A DNA stretch of 14,425 nt from Conidiobolus incongruus B7586 (GCA_000697335.1 JNEM01015965.1:1-14425); one strand, 5' to 3'. Shown: positions 1 to 11,107, counted from the first letter of the stretch. The notes: generated from the letters alone by a model not told the origin. A program made the numbers and translations.

Positions 1-152
1 AATTTAATTTTATATTAAATTAAATTATATAAAAATATATAGTTAAATAAACTGAATCTTATTAAATTAAGTTATTTTAAAATTATAATTCTTTATCAAA
101 GGAGTTTTAAAAATAAATTAAAATATAAAAAATAATATAATATATGATAACT

Positions 153-280
153 ATATTATATTTGATCTGATTTAATAAATTATGCTAAATTTTTAAATAT
201 TTAAAAAAATATTATATTTGATCTGATTTAATAAATTATGCTAAATTTTTAAATATTTAAAAAAATATTATTTTTGATTT
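153..280. repeat. 56-bp tandem repeat, about 2.3 copies
   Basis: Positions 153-208 and 209-264 are identical base for base. A third, partial copy runs from 265 to about 280 with a few substitutions. The unit contains the only non-A/T cluster nearby (TTTGATCTGATTT), which makes the register unambiguous. Two identical units indicate a recent tandem duplication or slippage event. I see no link to a gene. Confidence 0.9.
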
Positions 281-1148
281 AAAACTAACATAAATATAAA
301 TATATTTGAAATATCAATTATTTATGATAATAAAATATATATAATATTATTGAGTTATAGAATTAAATATGTCATTTTAAGGGTTCAAAAAATATAATAA
401 TGATTTTTTATTTTACTTATATAATATATTAAAATTGATTCATATCAATATGAAATTAATAGTTGATTTTTATATTTAAAATAATTTATGGTTTTTAAAC
501 TGATTTTATTAGAAATCTTTAATAAAAACTTTATATAGCAAACCTAAAATATAAATAAAATTATATAATATCTATTAATGATCCAAAGTTAGAAAAAAAT
601 AATATAATTATTTAAGAATTATTAATTAATATATTAATTTATATTATATATTATTTAATATTTAACATAAAATTTTTTTAATATTTTTGAATAAAAATAA
701 ACAAGAAATAATATTAAAAAATTTAATATATGATAATATTTAATGAATAAATTATATATTTCATTTAATTTAACTTATAATCAATAAGTTATAATTATTA
801 GTAAATTATTATATTTAAAATTTAAATTAAGAACTAATATTATAGTTATAAATAAATTAATTGATAATATTTAAATCTATAATATTAGCTTTTATTAAAT
901 ATCTATTCTATATAATTTTCAATTAAAATACTATAATAATTAATGACTAAAATAAATTTTAATATCCAAACATAATTAAATATAATATTGTAATTTGAAT
1001 GAGTAATTTGTAAGAAAATAATTCAACTGATTCTATTCTAAAAATTAATAGTAAAAGTTTCATTTAATTAATAATTTGAGTTGTATATCTTTATTAATAT
1101 AAACAGAAAAATTTGATTGGAAAAATATAGAATTGGTTGGGAGTAGTG

Positions 1149-1153
1149 AAAAA
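1149..1153 (-). terminator. Pol III terminator of the minus-strand tRNA-Cys
   Basis: A run of five T on the minus strand begins two bases after the mature 3' end of the tRNA. This is the standard oligo-T stop signal of RNA polymerase III. Confidence 0.75.
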
Positions 1154-1154
1154 T

Positions 1155-1226
1155 AGGGCGCAGTCGGATTTGAACCAACGACCTATCGATCTGCAGTCGA
1201 TTGCTCTACCACTGAGCTATACGCCC
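1155..1226 (-). tRNA. tRNA-Cys (anticodon GCA)
   Basis: On the minus strand this folds into a complete 72-nt cloverleaf. The acceptor stem is GGGCGTA pairing with TGCGCCC with one G-U pair. The D stem is GCTC/GAGC, the anticodon stem ATCGA/TCGAT with loop CTGCAGA, and the T stem GTTGG/CCGAC with loop TTCAAAT. The anticodon is GCA, and the discriminator base is U, the usual identity base for tRNA-Cys. Internal Pol III boxes A (TAGCTCAGTGG) and B (GGTTCAAATCC) are intact. There is no intron. It is identical in all 72 positions to the plus-strand copy at 10481-10552. Confidence 0.97.
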
Positions 1227-2286
1227 TTGTTGGGAAATAATTATCAATATTTTATTGCCTAAAGTATATATTATATGTTTCTTTATCAATATTAATATTA
1301 AATATTTTGTAGATTTTATATTGTGATAATTTTATATTTAAATTTTAATTTCTTTTGCATTTTAATTTTTTTCAATTTATAATATATTTATTTTATAATA
1401 ATTTAATAAGGTTGATATATTATGCGTTATTTGAATATAAATATTTTTAGATACATTAAAGCATAAATATGATAATTTCAAAGTATTATTTTAAAATTTC
1501 TTTACATCATATACGTTTCCATCAAATTGTATTCATAGTTATGACAATTACTATTCATTAATCTTCAATATCAAATACTACAAACAACCAATTTTAATGC
1601 CTGTAAACACAAACTTTTAATTATTTGTCATTTGACATACAAGCAAAATTTCAAAAATATTACTTTTTAAGTTTTGGTGGCTATCCCAATCAAACCCAAA
1701 TCCTGATTCCTGATGATTTCCAATGTTATCATAATATTATTTCATATTTCTAATTTAGAAATAATTTCTCCATCAAGTTAAAATATCCAATATTGAATAA
1801 TTTCTTTTTGATGAGTTCCTAAAAACTAAACAAATGATATAAAAATTAGCTTTATTATCTCCATAGTTGAATAAGTTTAAATCCATTTAATTAATATCAG
1901 GGCAGAGTGACTTAATCTAGTAATAATAGAAAAATATACTAATATAATGACGATGAAAAGGACTACTTAATTAATTAATAAATCAATGAGATATATTTAG
2001 AGTAATAATTATTATTAATTTCAATATTAATGATCTCAAATGACCCAATCAACTGAAAACTCAGAACTGAATTGACCATAAATATGATAAACAACTCTAT
2101 AGTAACCAATTTAGGAATAAAACAATTTATCATTCCAATAAAACTACTAATTTCATCAATTCAACTAAATTCCATAAAAATTCAATGTAATTTTATCATT
2201 ATTTAAAAATCTTCAATTTCCCAAATCTTTATTTTTTTTTATTTTTAATATTATTTTTTTTATTTTTGAATTTATAAATCTATTCA
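1227..2286. other. Intergenic region upstream of the 400-residue protein gene
   Basis: No gene is supported here. The part next to the tRNA (1227-1500) is plain AT-rich DNA. From about 1500 to 2230 the sequence holds noticeably more C (many CAA, CCAAT and CCA words), which fits a promoter and 5' leader region. A nearly pure T/A tract at about 2228-2270 and a TATAAA at 2273-2278 lie just before the start codon at 2287. The TATAAA is probably too close to the ATG to act as a TATA box. A few minus-strand frames near 1680-1740 stay open for about 20 codons only. Confidence 0.55.
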
Positions 2287-3659
2287 ATGAGTTTAGATAA
2301 TCAAATTAGAGTTGATAATATCCCTCCACCTATCTCAATTACTGATACAGATATTAAACATACACAATATGTTGAAATAAATAATTCCAAATCCAAACAA
2401 GAGGGGAATATAACTCCAGCTAATAGTTGTGATACCTTAGTCGATTCGGAAAATAGTGAAAATTTAGATTCCGTAAAAGAAGTTTATGAAGCACCCCCAA
2501 CTAGTGAATTAAATGTAGATACTTTAAAGTCTAAAAACGTTACGAAATGTGGACTTGTTAGGTTTGAAAGTACTAAAGATATCCATTTCAGCAGTGATGT
2601 GGATTACGACCCTTATGGTACTGATGATATTCAATCTGAGGAGAAAGAGAATACTCAGCAAACGGTGAATGGTCAGAATATTGAGGATTTGGAGAGAAAT
2701 AACGATAAACGAGTGGTTAAACCCTCTGTAGTGACTAAAGAATCGAGTGATGACGCTTTAGTTGTATTTAAGAGAGATAGACCCAACAGTGGTAAAGTCC
2801 CTGCTGTCAAAAATGAGACCTTCTTTGATAAGTTATCCAGTTGGTTGAGTTGGAGTTTCAGGTATTTACTCAATACTCAATAATTAATTCAATTCAAACT
2901 TAACTTTTATCTAGATCTAAACCTACTCCCCCCAAACAACCTATGTCAGTCCCTTTAAAAACTCTATCGAAGACTGGAGCAGTGACTACATTGACGACGA
3001 CGACGACGTTAGCTATGCGACCCAAGAGTGGATTATTCGATTTTAAAGATAATGGTGATTTACTCGTGGACAGTGTAGAATTCTCCACGTTGGAGACGAA
3101 ACCTATACAGTATAAGTACAATGGGGACATTAAGACGAGTTGGGATCGTATTAAGGAGAATACTATTGATATGCTGCCATCAACGACGAGTAATAGAGGT
3201 GGTCCCGGTCTAGTACAGAGATTGATTGTCAAGGCATTATTATCGGTAAGTTGTTTACAATTAATTATACAATTTTAATTCATATCGATTATTCTTAATA
3301 CTTAAACTATTTATTAATCACCCAACAGTTCCATTAAACACTAACTAATCATCAATCTTTAGCCCACTAACAACAATCTTCTGCTACCCACCAAAGATCA
3401 ATTCTACCGTCTAATGACCAAGATCCCACGCCCTCTCACCATCGCATTCACACACTCTGGCCAAAGTTTCGACACCTTGAAGCTTATCGAGGAAGACAAA
3501 GAACGCAAACGTCGAAGTTTCCGAATCAAGCAGAACTATTTCAGCAATGATGAAGATTTTGAAATTAGAGACAATCCTGACGATGAATTAAAAATTGTAG
3601 AGTTGAAAGAAATTTCTAGGAATTTTACACCTAGGGTAGCTATTTCAAGCACTAGTTAA
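2287..3659 (+). CDS. Unrecognised 400-residue protein, three exons
   Basis: The exons are 2287-2861, 2915-3245 and 3363-3659. Intron 1 (53 nt) starts GTATTT and ends CTAG and joins in phase 2. Intron 2 (117 nt) starts GTAAGT, ends TTTAG, has a CACTAAC branch-like site and joins in phase 0. Splicing links three open frames that otherwise end at once, giving 400 residues. I do not recognise the protein. Residues 1-170 are acidic and rich in S, N, D and E, and look disordered. A short aromatic amphipathic stretch (FFDKLSSWLSWSF, 179-191) follows. Residues 218-223 include a run of threonines, partly from five ACG codons at 2994-3008. Residues about 235-340 look folded and end in PRPLTIAF (324-331), a pattern often seen in the last strand of PDZ-like domains; that link is only a guess. 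A basic segment (EDKERKRRSFRIK) lies at 346-358. No signal peptide or membrane segment is visible. The gene converges on RPN11. Confidence 0.75.
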
Positions 3660-3997
3660 TTGGGAAATATGAGAGAGTATTGTTAGAAAGGGACTACCAA
3701 CAACAACTGTAATTTTATTATTTTATAGTTTTAACAAATATTGACTTTTAATTGAATTAACTATTGTTATTATTTTGATTGCTAACATATATGGATTATG
3801 AAACCATTATACTTTTAAATATTCATTTTCTTAAAAAAACTTATTTGTTTAGTATAATAAATTAACATTTTTTAATATCATTATTTTTTAGTAGTTAATT
3901 TTAATGATTTATTTTGTTAATTATTCATTAGTTAAAACAATTGAATTGATTACAAATGTATTTATTAAACCTCAAAATATCATTATTATATAAAAAA
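3660..3997. other. Shared 3' flank of two convergent genes
   Basis: This 338-bp gap lies between the stop of the 400-residue protein gene and the stop of the minus-strand RPN11 gene. It is AT-rich and has no open frame of note. It must hold the 3' untranslated regions and poly(A) sites of both genes, so their transcripts probably run close together or overlap. Confidence 0.6.
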
Positions 3998-5135
<1,138 letters not shown>

Positions 5136-5193
5136 TTTATATTATTTGCTGAATTGATTAATTTTTTTGTATGAATTATAATTTAATATCGTT

Positions 5194-5240
5194 GATGACG
5201 AGTTGCTTAAGTATTTAATGTGAAATGGAAATGCGTCATC
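5194..5240. promoter_or_regulatory. Inverted pair of GATGACG sites upstream of RPN11
   Basis: GATGACG at 5194-5200 and its reverse complement CGTCATC at 5234-5240 form an inverted pair with 33 bases between them, 59-105 bp upstream of the RPN11 start. TGACG is the core half-site bound by ATF/CREB-type bZIP factors, and the second site reads TGCGTCA (5232-5238), that is TGACGCA on the other strand. Which factor binds, if any, is unknown. I do not see the Rpn4-type GGTGGCAAA box known from yeast proteasome genes. Confidence 0.35.
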
Positions 5241-5756
5241 TTTGTTTAAATTATTATGGGATTCAATTTGAGAGAATAAATCAAATTTGTTGAACTAATT
5301 GAATGAATTTTTAAATCATCAAAAGAATGATAATTACAAATATTATAATATATACAATTATATATTAATTATTTACTAATATTTAAACTTAAAAATCAAT
5401 AAAAAATTTAAAGATAAAAATATTAATTTACACTTTTTGAAATTAAATTTTAATCAATACTTGAATTTTAATGAATTTTAAAATTGCTAAATAAATAATT
5501 ATATTAATTAAATAAAATTATGAAAACAATATTATTTAATTCTTATAATAGAGTTTTGTTTAGAAGGAAAAATATTTAATAATTTACTAATATACCAAAT
5601 AAATCTGATAAAATAATCTCAATTTTTTGAATTAAAGCCATAAATCTTATACTAATCGAAATTAAATCAAACCCATAGTTTTATTAAACTCTGATCAAAC
5701 CAATAAATTAATAATGTTAATTAAAAATTCGCAATTGATTTTCCATTTCATAAATG

Positions 5757-5763
5757 TATAAAA
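5757..5763 (+). promoter_or_regulatory. Possible TATA box of SMG7
   Basis: TATAAAA lies 71 bp before the SMG7 start codon. In DNA this AT-rich such a word arises easily by chance, so the call rests on position only. Confidence 0.25.
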
Positions 5764-5827
5764 ACTACAAATAATCAATAAACAATTTATTGATTATTAA
5801 TGATTTCAACAATTTTTAAATATCATC

Positions 5828-8235
5828 ATGAAACCTTCCAATTTTGTTAAAAATTTAAAACCTGAAGAGTAATATCAATTATTTTATTTTTTAATTTATT
5901 AATTGATTTGTTGGCTAGTGTTAAAGCTTTAGAAATAGAATTATCTCAGTTGAAACCTAGAGAATTTTTAACTAATATAAATAAGTTGAAGAGATTCAAG
6001 TGAGTTTAGATTTTTACCAATTTTTTATATTATAATTTATATTGAATAATAGTTGTATTATTTAGATTGATAGAATATTATGAAACATTAATTTTAAAGC
6101 ATTTAAAGGATAATGTAGTGATCGATTACGAATTAAAATTATGGAAGTTGGGATTTTATCAATCTGTGGAGTTGTACCGATTACTGATAAGTGACACTCA
6201 ACAAGATGGAGAAACCAACTATCGGTTGCACTTCAACCAATTTTTACAAAAATCGATTGGATTTTATATTAATTTAATAGGTGAAATCGACACCAATTTT
6301 CATGCTAATATTTTGGAGAAGGTCACCAATTTTGATCTGGAATGGGAATTGGATACATCAAAAAACGTCAATTATTTGATGTATTTCAAAAGTTTTATTA
6401 GAATGGGAGATCTGGCGAGGTATCAAATTATTGAAACACAATCACCCAAAGCTGGAATTATCGCGGAGTATTATTATAAGGTTGCTTTGAAATTGATGCC
6501 GGATCAAGGTCATCCTTACAATCAGCTGGGTGTCTTGAGTGCTATGCGTTTCGATTTTTTGGACTCTATCCACTGTTACTTTAGAAGCTTGTTAATTAAT
6601 AATCCATTTCCAACTTCTTTGACAAATTTGAAGGCAATTTTTGGTCAAGCTATCAATTATCAGTTACCACTAGATTTTCAAAATTTTGAAATTGCCAATT
6701 TGAAATTGTTAATTTGTCAATTATTGGGTCATATCTTTCTCAAATCAGATAAGGATAACTTTGAAGATCTTAAAGAAAAAATGGAAACTTCTGTTGAAAA
6801 ATTATTGAAAGAGCCGGATCATTCTCAACTTCAAGAAGTATTGAATTTTGTCACCATTACTTTGATATGTGCCAAAGAAGTATATTGTAACGTTGGTAAA
6901 TCTTTATTTTATTCCGAGGCAGGATCAGATCAAATTGATTTAATTTTAACGTCTTATGGTAATCAATTAATCAAAATCTCACAACAATCTGCTAGTCAAA
7001 ACTTCAAAACCTTGGACAAGATGCCCGATGTCGTGCGTATTGTACTTCCATCCGTGCTATTATACTCTCGCTGGGTACTCGACAAATTTACTAGATACTC
7101 GAGACAGCCCAGTTGTATTCTTGATGCTTGTGATGCGATTTATTTATTCTGTGGCAATTTTTCTGATGTCAAATTGGATACCAAGGGAAAGCGTCAGGTC
7201 GCTTTACCTGAGTTGAAGGTTTATAAAAATCTTACCATTCTCCATATTTTGGAAGGAACTAGTTTTGAAAGTAACCAGGTTCACTTAAATGCTCCTAAGA
7301 AGGAGGATGCTTTCAGACTTAAAAAACTTCGCGAAATCTCTAAATTGTTGGAAGTCAAACAAGTAATTAAATGCATTTTAAAATTATTTAATATATGATA
7401 TTGATAGTTTAATTAGGAGCAAGCAGATGATGATCAAGTATTCGAAGATTTGTCTAAAAATATCGAAGATCGTTATCGTATGGAACCCTCAGAATTGGAA
7501 GATATTGATTTGAAATCTCAACCTACTCCTCCTTTGTATGGAGTGCTACCCACTCTTGATGAAGATGATGATGGGGATGAAATTCCCAATATCCCAAGTC
7601 TCCAAAATCCGTCTATATCAAATTTTGGTCGAAAGAGCTCAGCTTTTGGGTTAAGCTCAGATCGATTGGATTCTAACCAATCAGGACTCTACAATCTTGG
7701 AAACACTTCCCATTACTTGAACTCCTCCTCTCATTTCAATCCAACTACCGTTTCAAGTCATTTTGGACAATCAACTTCAGGATTCGGACCTCAAACCAAA
7801 TCTTTCGCTAATTTTGGTAACTTTTTCGGACCCAATACAACCAATCAAACAACAGCGTCTGGAAATAATTACCTACTTCTTGGTACCACGAATTCCAATT
7901 ATGACACTAATAACTTCGCATCTCGAGGAAATCGTGTTAATTCTACAATTCCTACAACTCTCGCCAACCCATCGCAATTCCAAACTGGTCAAACTTCATT
8001 CGGACACAATTTTGGCAACTTGTCCTCCTCTTCTGTGTTCCAAGACATGAGTCAATTCGATTCACCTTCGATATCAATGCTACCCAACCAATCAAATAAT
8101 CTCCACCAATTCTCATCCTCCCACACTCCAACCAATAATGGAGGACTTTTTGGCACACCCTCCCTCCGTTATAATAGACAATTTGATCGCAATTCCAATT
8201 TGAACTCACGTGGAGGATTTCGTAACCAGCATTAG
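5828..8235 (+). CDS. SMG7: SMG7/EST1-family protein with FG-rich tail
   Basis: The exons are 5828-5868, 5919-5999, 6066-7362 and 7417-8235, with GT-AG introns of 50, 66 and 54 nt. The product has 745 residues. This family binds phosphorylated Upf1 and commits nonsense-containing mRNAs to decay; the related Est1 works with telomerase. The N-terminal 14-3-3-like domain (about 40-165) includes GDLARYQ at 155-161, matching GDIARYR of human SMG7, whose arginine helps hold phosphoserine. The helical repeat core carries the family signature PDQGHPYNQLGVLSA (186-200) and NNPFPTSLTNL (219-229). The LPELKVYKNL and LRKLREISKLL-like stretches fit the end of the conserved domain. From about 542 on, the tail is rich in S, N, T, Q and G and holds nine Phe-Gly dipeptides (543-719). 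It ends in SRGGFRNQH. No PIN nuclease domain is present, which excludes SMG6. SMG7, its fungal form Ebs1, and Est1 cannot be separated firmly by eye. The start codon is the first ATG of a frame that splices cleanly. Confidence 0.9.
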
Positions 8236-8651
8236 TCCTAAACCTAAAAATTGAATTCATTGCATTATCAATCAAACATGTAACCCATATCCCATCAGAT
8301 CACTTCTAAAAATTCAAAATGATTCTAACTCTTTAGGGCTACTTGAAACCCAGCACAATATTTACTTTGACTTTCGTTCATCTAATTTAGTTGGGTATTA
8401 TAGATATTTGGTTTCAACTATCACTCCAATTTCAGTAATTTGAAATACTTCCTTATAATTTGAATATTTTTTAATTTATTGAATTATTTTTTATTAATAA
8501 ATGAAATAATCCTCCTTAATTGACCTTGGTATTCATTTTATTTATATTATATTTACTAAATATATTATAATCAATCTGTATTTTAATTTTTATCAAATAA
8601 AATATTGAAATTTATTAAGTTTTTAATGAATTTATCCATTAAGAAAAAATA
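8236..8651. other. 3' flank of SMG7
   Basis: No gene is seen in these 416 bp. The first 230 bp hold more C and G than the rest and are probably the 3' untranslated region of SMG7. An AATAAA at about 8496 may serve as its poly(A) signal. Beyond that the sequence turns into plain AT-rich DNA up to the mariner relic. Confidence 0.5.
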
Positions 8652-9881
8652 GCAAATTTTTTAATTTCTGATTTTTCAAATATAATGCTATTTATAATAA
8701 ACAAAATATTTACAAAATAAATAGGTCAATAAATATGTTCAATATATATATATATATATTTATATTTATAATAATGTTTTATTAAAATATTCTTATTTAA
8801 AAATTTATTATTGAATTTAATTATGTTTAAACTATACTGATTATCTAATTTCTTTTATTTTGGTCTTATTTAAACTTAACTACAAATTTTTTAAAATTAT
8901 TTAAAATTTTTAAACAGCTTATAAAAATAATATTTTATATAAAATTACCATTTATTAATAAATTTATCACTTTAAAATTAAATTAATATTATTTAATATT
9001 TATTAAAATTTAAATTTTATGATTATTATTATTGTATTATTTATTAATAAAATAAAAAATATTAAACAATATTTTTTTATTTTAATTAAAAAAATATCAA
9101 AGTAATTGAATTTTAATTATATAAATATATTATATATATTAAAGTTTAAACTAAAATTAATAAATACCAGGTAATATAACAAACAGTTAGAAGAAAACCA
9201 AAATAACTATAGATAAATACTATTTATCAAGATATAACTAAAATCAAAAGATTTAGAATATAATTATTATAATTAATAAATTTTAAAATTCTTTATATAG
9301 TATTTTGCTTTAAATACAAAATTATAAGTTCAAAGAATATTTTTTATATATTTCAATTCATAAGCACTTTATTTATAAATGAATGTTATTTATTATAATA
9401 GAGTATAATGCTATATAATTTTTTATCAAATTTATAAAAGAAAGTTAATTAATAGTATAATAAAATATATTTTAAATAAAACAAATTTTAATTGGGATTT
9501 TAAATATAAATTAAAGAGATTTATTATGTTATATAATGATTACAGAGTATATAAAGTTAAAACTATATAATACCATTTATATAAAAAAATTTGAAAGAAT
9601 TAATATATTAATATATTATTTAGATTATAAATTATGTAATTTTAATTACATTAGGTAACTTAAAAATAAAATCATAAATAAAATTCCTGTAAACAAATTT
9701 AATTATTTTGTGAAATATTAAATATTAGTCTTTAACATAAAGAATCATTGTTTTAAGTATTAGAAACATCTTAAAATTATGTTATAAACTTATTAATAAC
9801 AATAAGAGTATGAATTTTATTTTTATAATTATATTCACTATTTAATAAAAATTATTTTTAGTTTTATTATTAAAATTTTGC
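8652..9881 (+). mobile_element. Deeply decayed mariner-type DNA transposon
   Basis: This 1.2-kb stretch aligns along its length with the better preserved mariner element that starts near 13368. Shared blocks are the left end (AATTTTTTAATTTCTGATTT at 8657-8676), a block at 9141-9166 (AAAGTTTAAACTAAAATTAA and on), a block near 9365-9470 (GTTAATTAATAGTA) and one near 9640-9665 (ATTAGGTAACTTAAAAA). Their order and spacing match the intact copy. The transposase frame is destroyed. Differences are mostly C to T and G to A, so the copy is even richer in A+T than its relative. The left end follows a TA. A matching inverted end (TTAAAATTTTGC) lies at 9870-9881, followed by TA, as expected for mariner insertion at TA. 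The exact ends are uncertain by about 15 bp because of the AT background. Confidence 0.75.
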
Positions 9882-10016
9882 TATTATTTATTCTTTATAG
9901 TAATATTACTTATCAAAAGGTAAATTTAATAATACAAGTAAAACTTGAGAGAATTTTGATATAATTTATGAATAAAATATGAGAAATATTTTAATTATTG
10001 AAATTTCATTTAGCAT

Positions 10017-10088
10017 GATCCTATACCTCAATGTTAGAGAAATTGACTGCAGATCCATAATTTGTCATTTCTTTCCAATTTGATTGTA
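10017..10088 (+). pseudogene. Decayed tRNA-Cys copy
   Basis: From 10017 the sequence lines up without gaps with the first 50 or so bases of the intact tRNA-Cys at 10481, at roughly three quarters identity by eye. The best kept part is the anticodon arm, including GACTGCAGATC with the GCA anticodon. The acceptor stem is no longer paired, the T arm is eroded and needs an insertion to align, and the B box is lost, so it should not make a working tRNA. The flank just upstream (AGAAATATTTTAATTATTG) also resembles the flank of the 10481 copy (AGAAATATATATGAATTATT). This suggests a duplicated segment rather than a reinserted RNA. Confidence 0.7.
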
Positions 10089-10357
10089 TCATTTTCAGCA
10101 ATTACTCGTGAATGGTTTTAAACTTTATAAATTAACGAGCTGTGCATTATGCAAGGTTCAAGAAAATATTCAATAATCGATCAAATTCTGTAAATTCTGG
10201 GGTGATACCATATTAATATCTTTAAGCTAGATTCAAATGTAAATGAAAAATGATACAAATATTGAAAAAAAAGAACAAAGATTGTAAGAATATAAAAAAT
10301 TCTAAATTAATAATAAAAGATTCATTTAAGGAAGAAGAAATGATATACATGTGGTGA

Positions 10358-10379
10358 GGCGATTGGAGTCGAATCGATT
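10358..10379 (+). other. T-arm-like fragment
   Basis: GGCGATTGGAGTCGAATCGATT stands out by its G and C content in AT-rich DNA and resembles the T arm and loop of a tRNA (stem, then GTCGAAT, then stem). It has no matching 5' half, so it is at best a tRNA scrap. It could be chance. Confidence 0.2.
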
Positions 10380-10480
10380 AAAGATATAATATATATGATT
10401 TGAATTTAGAAATAAAAAATATAATATGATAAATCACCTTTCTAGCAGAAATATATATGAATTATTGATTCCAGAAACAA

Positions 10481-10552
10481 GGGCGTATAGCTCAGTGGTA
10501 GAGCAATCGACTGCAGATCGATAGGTCGTTGGTTCAAATCCGACTGCGCCCT
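10481..10552 (+). tRNA. tRNA-Cys (anticodon GCA), second copy
   Basis: This is a 72-nt cloverleaf identical in sequence to the minus-strand gene at 1155-1226, including the discriminator U. All four stems pair and boxes A and B are intact, so it should be functional. The leader bases just before both copies are similar (ending ACAAGGG, with the GGG being the start of the tRNA). This indicates that the copied unit included some 5' flank. Confidence 0.97.
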
Positions 10553-11107
10553 CTGAAGTATACTAAATGGGAATTTTTGCAATCAAAAATGTTCTAATTA
10601 TAGTATTAATTATCATATTATTTTATAATTTTATCATCCAACATTTCATAACTTTTGGAATTAAGCTTTATAAAACACGAACTCAATCCAATATATTACA
10701 CTAAGATTAAATTTTAAATTATTATATCATTACTTTAATATTTATCTTCATTTTTGAAATAGTTTTGCTAACTTGGTTGATTTAATTAATTTTATTCCCG
10801 AATCTGTATATAATTTTTTTGAATAGAATTTTTATTAGTATAGAATTTAAGTACTAGTTTCACATTTAATATTAAATATAATATATAGCTAATATATAGT
10901 ATACAATCATTATTAAAATCCCATTTAAATATAATATACAATGGATTTTCAATATTAAAACAATCCAAATTATATTAATAAGTCCAATATTAGAATCCCA
11001 TAATTCCAATCAATTCAACTTACAAACAAAGATTTCAAATCGACCAGCTGTGATAAATGTAAAGTTTCTAATTATTACGAAATCTTTAAACAACAATTAA
11101 AATTAAA
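10553..11107. other. Intergenic region between tRNA-Cys and ATP18
   Basis: No gene is seen. The last 120 bp or so (from about 10990) hold more C and G and probably form the promoter and leader of the ATP18-like gene. They include a CAGCTG hexamer near 11045 whose role is unknown. Confidence 0.5.
10574..10578 (+). terminator. Pol III terminator of the plus-strand tRNA-Cys
   Basis: A run of five T begins 22 bases after the mature 3' end. It is further away than the T run of the other copy but within the usual range for a Pol III stop. Confidence 0.6.

Larger units (their letters stand above)
1..1154. other. AT-rich intergenic DNA, no gene seen
   Basis: This stretch is almost entirely A and T, with stop codons dense in every frame. 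I see no coding region or RNA gene in it. Its only clear structure is the 56-bp tandem repeat at 153-280, listed separately. A short run of A at 1149-1153 serves as the terminator of the minus-strand tRNA gene that follows. Confidence 0.7.
5136..5827. promoter_or_regulatory. Divergent promoter region between RPN11 and SMG7
   Basis: These 692 bp separate two head-to-head genes and must hold both promoters. Most of the stretch is AT-rich. The less AT-rich part (about 5190-5270) sits next to RPN11 and carries the paired GATGACG sites. A TATAAAA at 5757-5763 lies 71 bp upstream of the SMG7 start codon. I see no gene inside. Confidence 0.6.
9882..10480. other. Intergenic DNA with tRNA relics
   Basis: No protein gene is seen here. 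The stretch from about 9990 to 10380 is less AT-rich than its surroundings and contains a decayed tRNA-Cys copy (10017-10088) and a short T-arm-like fragment (10358-10379). The rest shows no recognisable structure. Confidence 0.5.

Noticed and set aside
153-280. CRISPR-like array
   Set aside because: The 56-bp units are directly adjacent with no spacers, and the genome is eukaryotic.
1674-1740. Minus-strand frames of about 20 codons in a less AT-rich patch
   Set aside because: They are too short, lack splice partners that extend them and match nothing I recognise. The patch is more likely promoter or leader sequence.
2673-3232. Minus-strand open frames at 2673-2873 and 2900-3232
   Set aside because: They lie opposite the exons of the 400-residue gene, whose three frames are joined by clean splice sites. 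The antisense frames match no family and have no splice support.
3321-3328. Acceptor CAACAG at 3328 for intron 2 of the 400-residue gene
   Set aside because: Joining there gives TTC CAT TAA, a stop after two codons, whereas the TTTAG at 3362 opens the whole of exon 3.
7028-8275. Open frames at 7028-7216 (+), 7763-8050 (+) and 7952-8275 (-)
   Set aside because: They are other-frame readings of the SMG7 exons. The SMG7 frame has family motifs and continues through the introns, while these do not.
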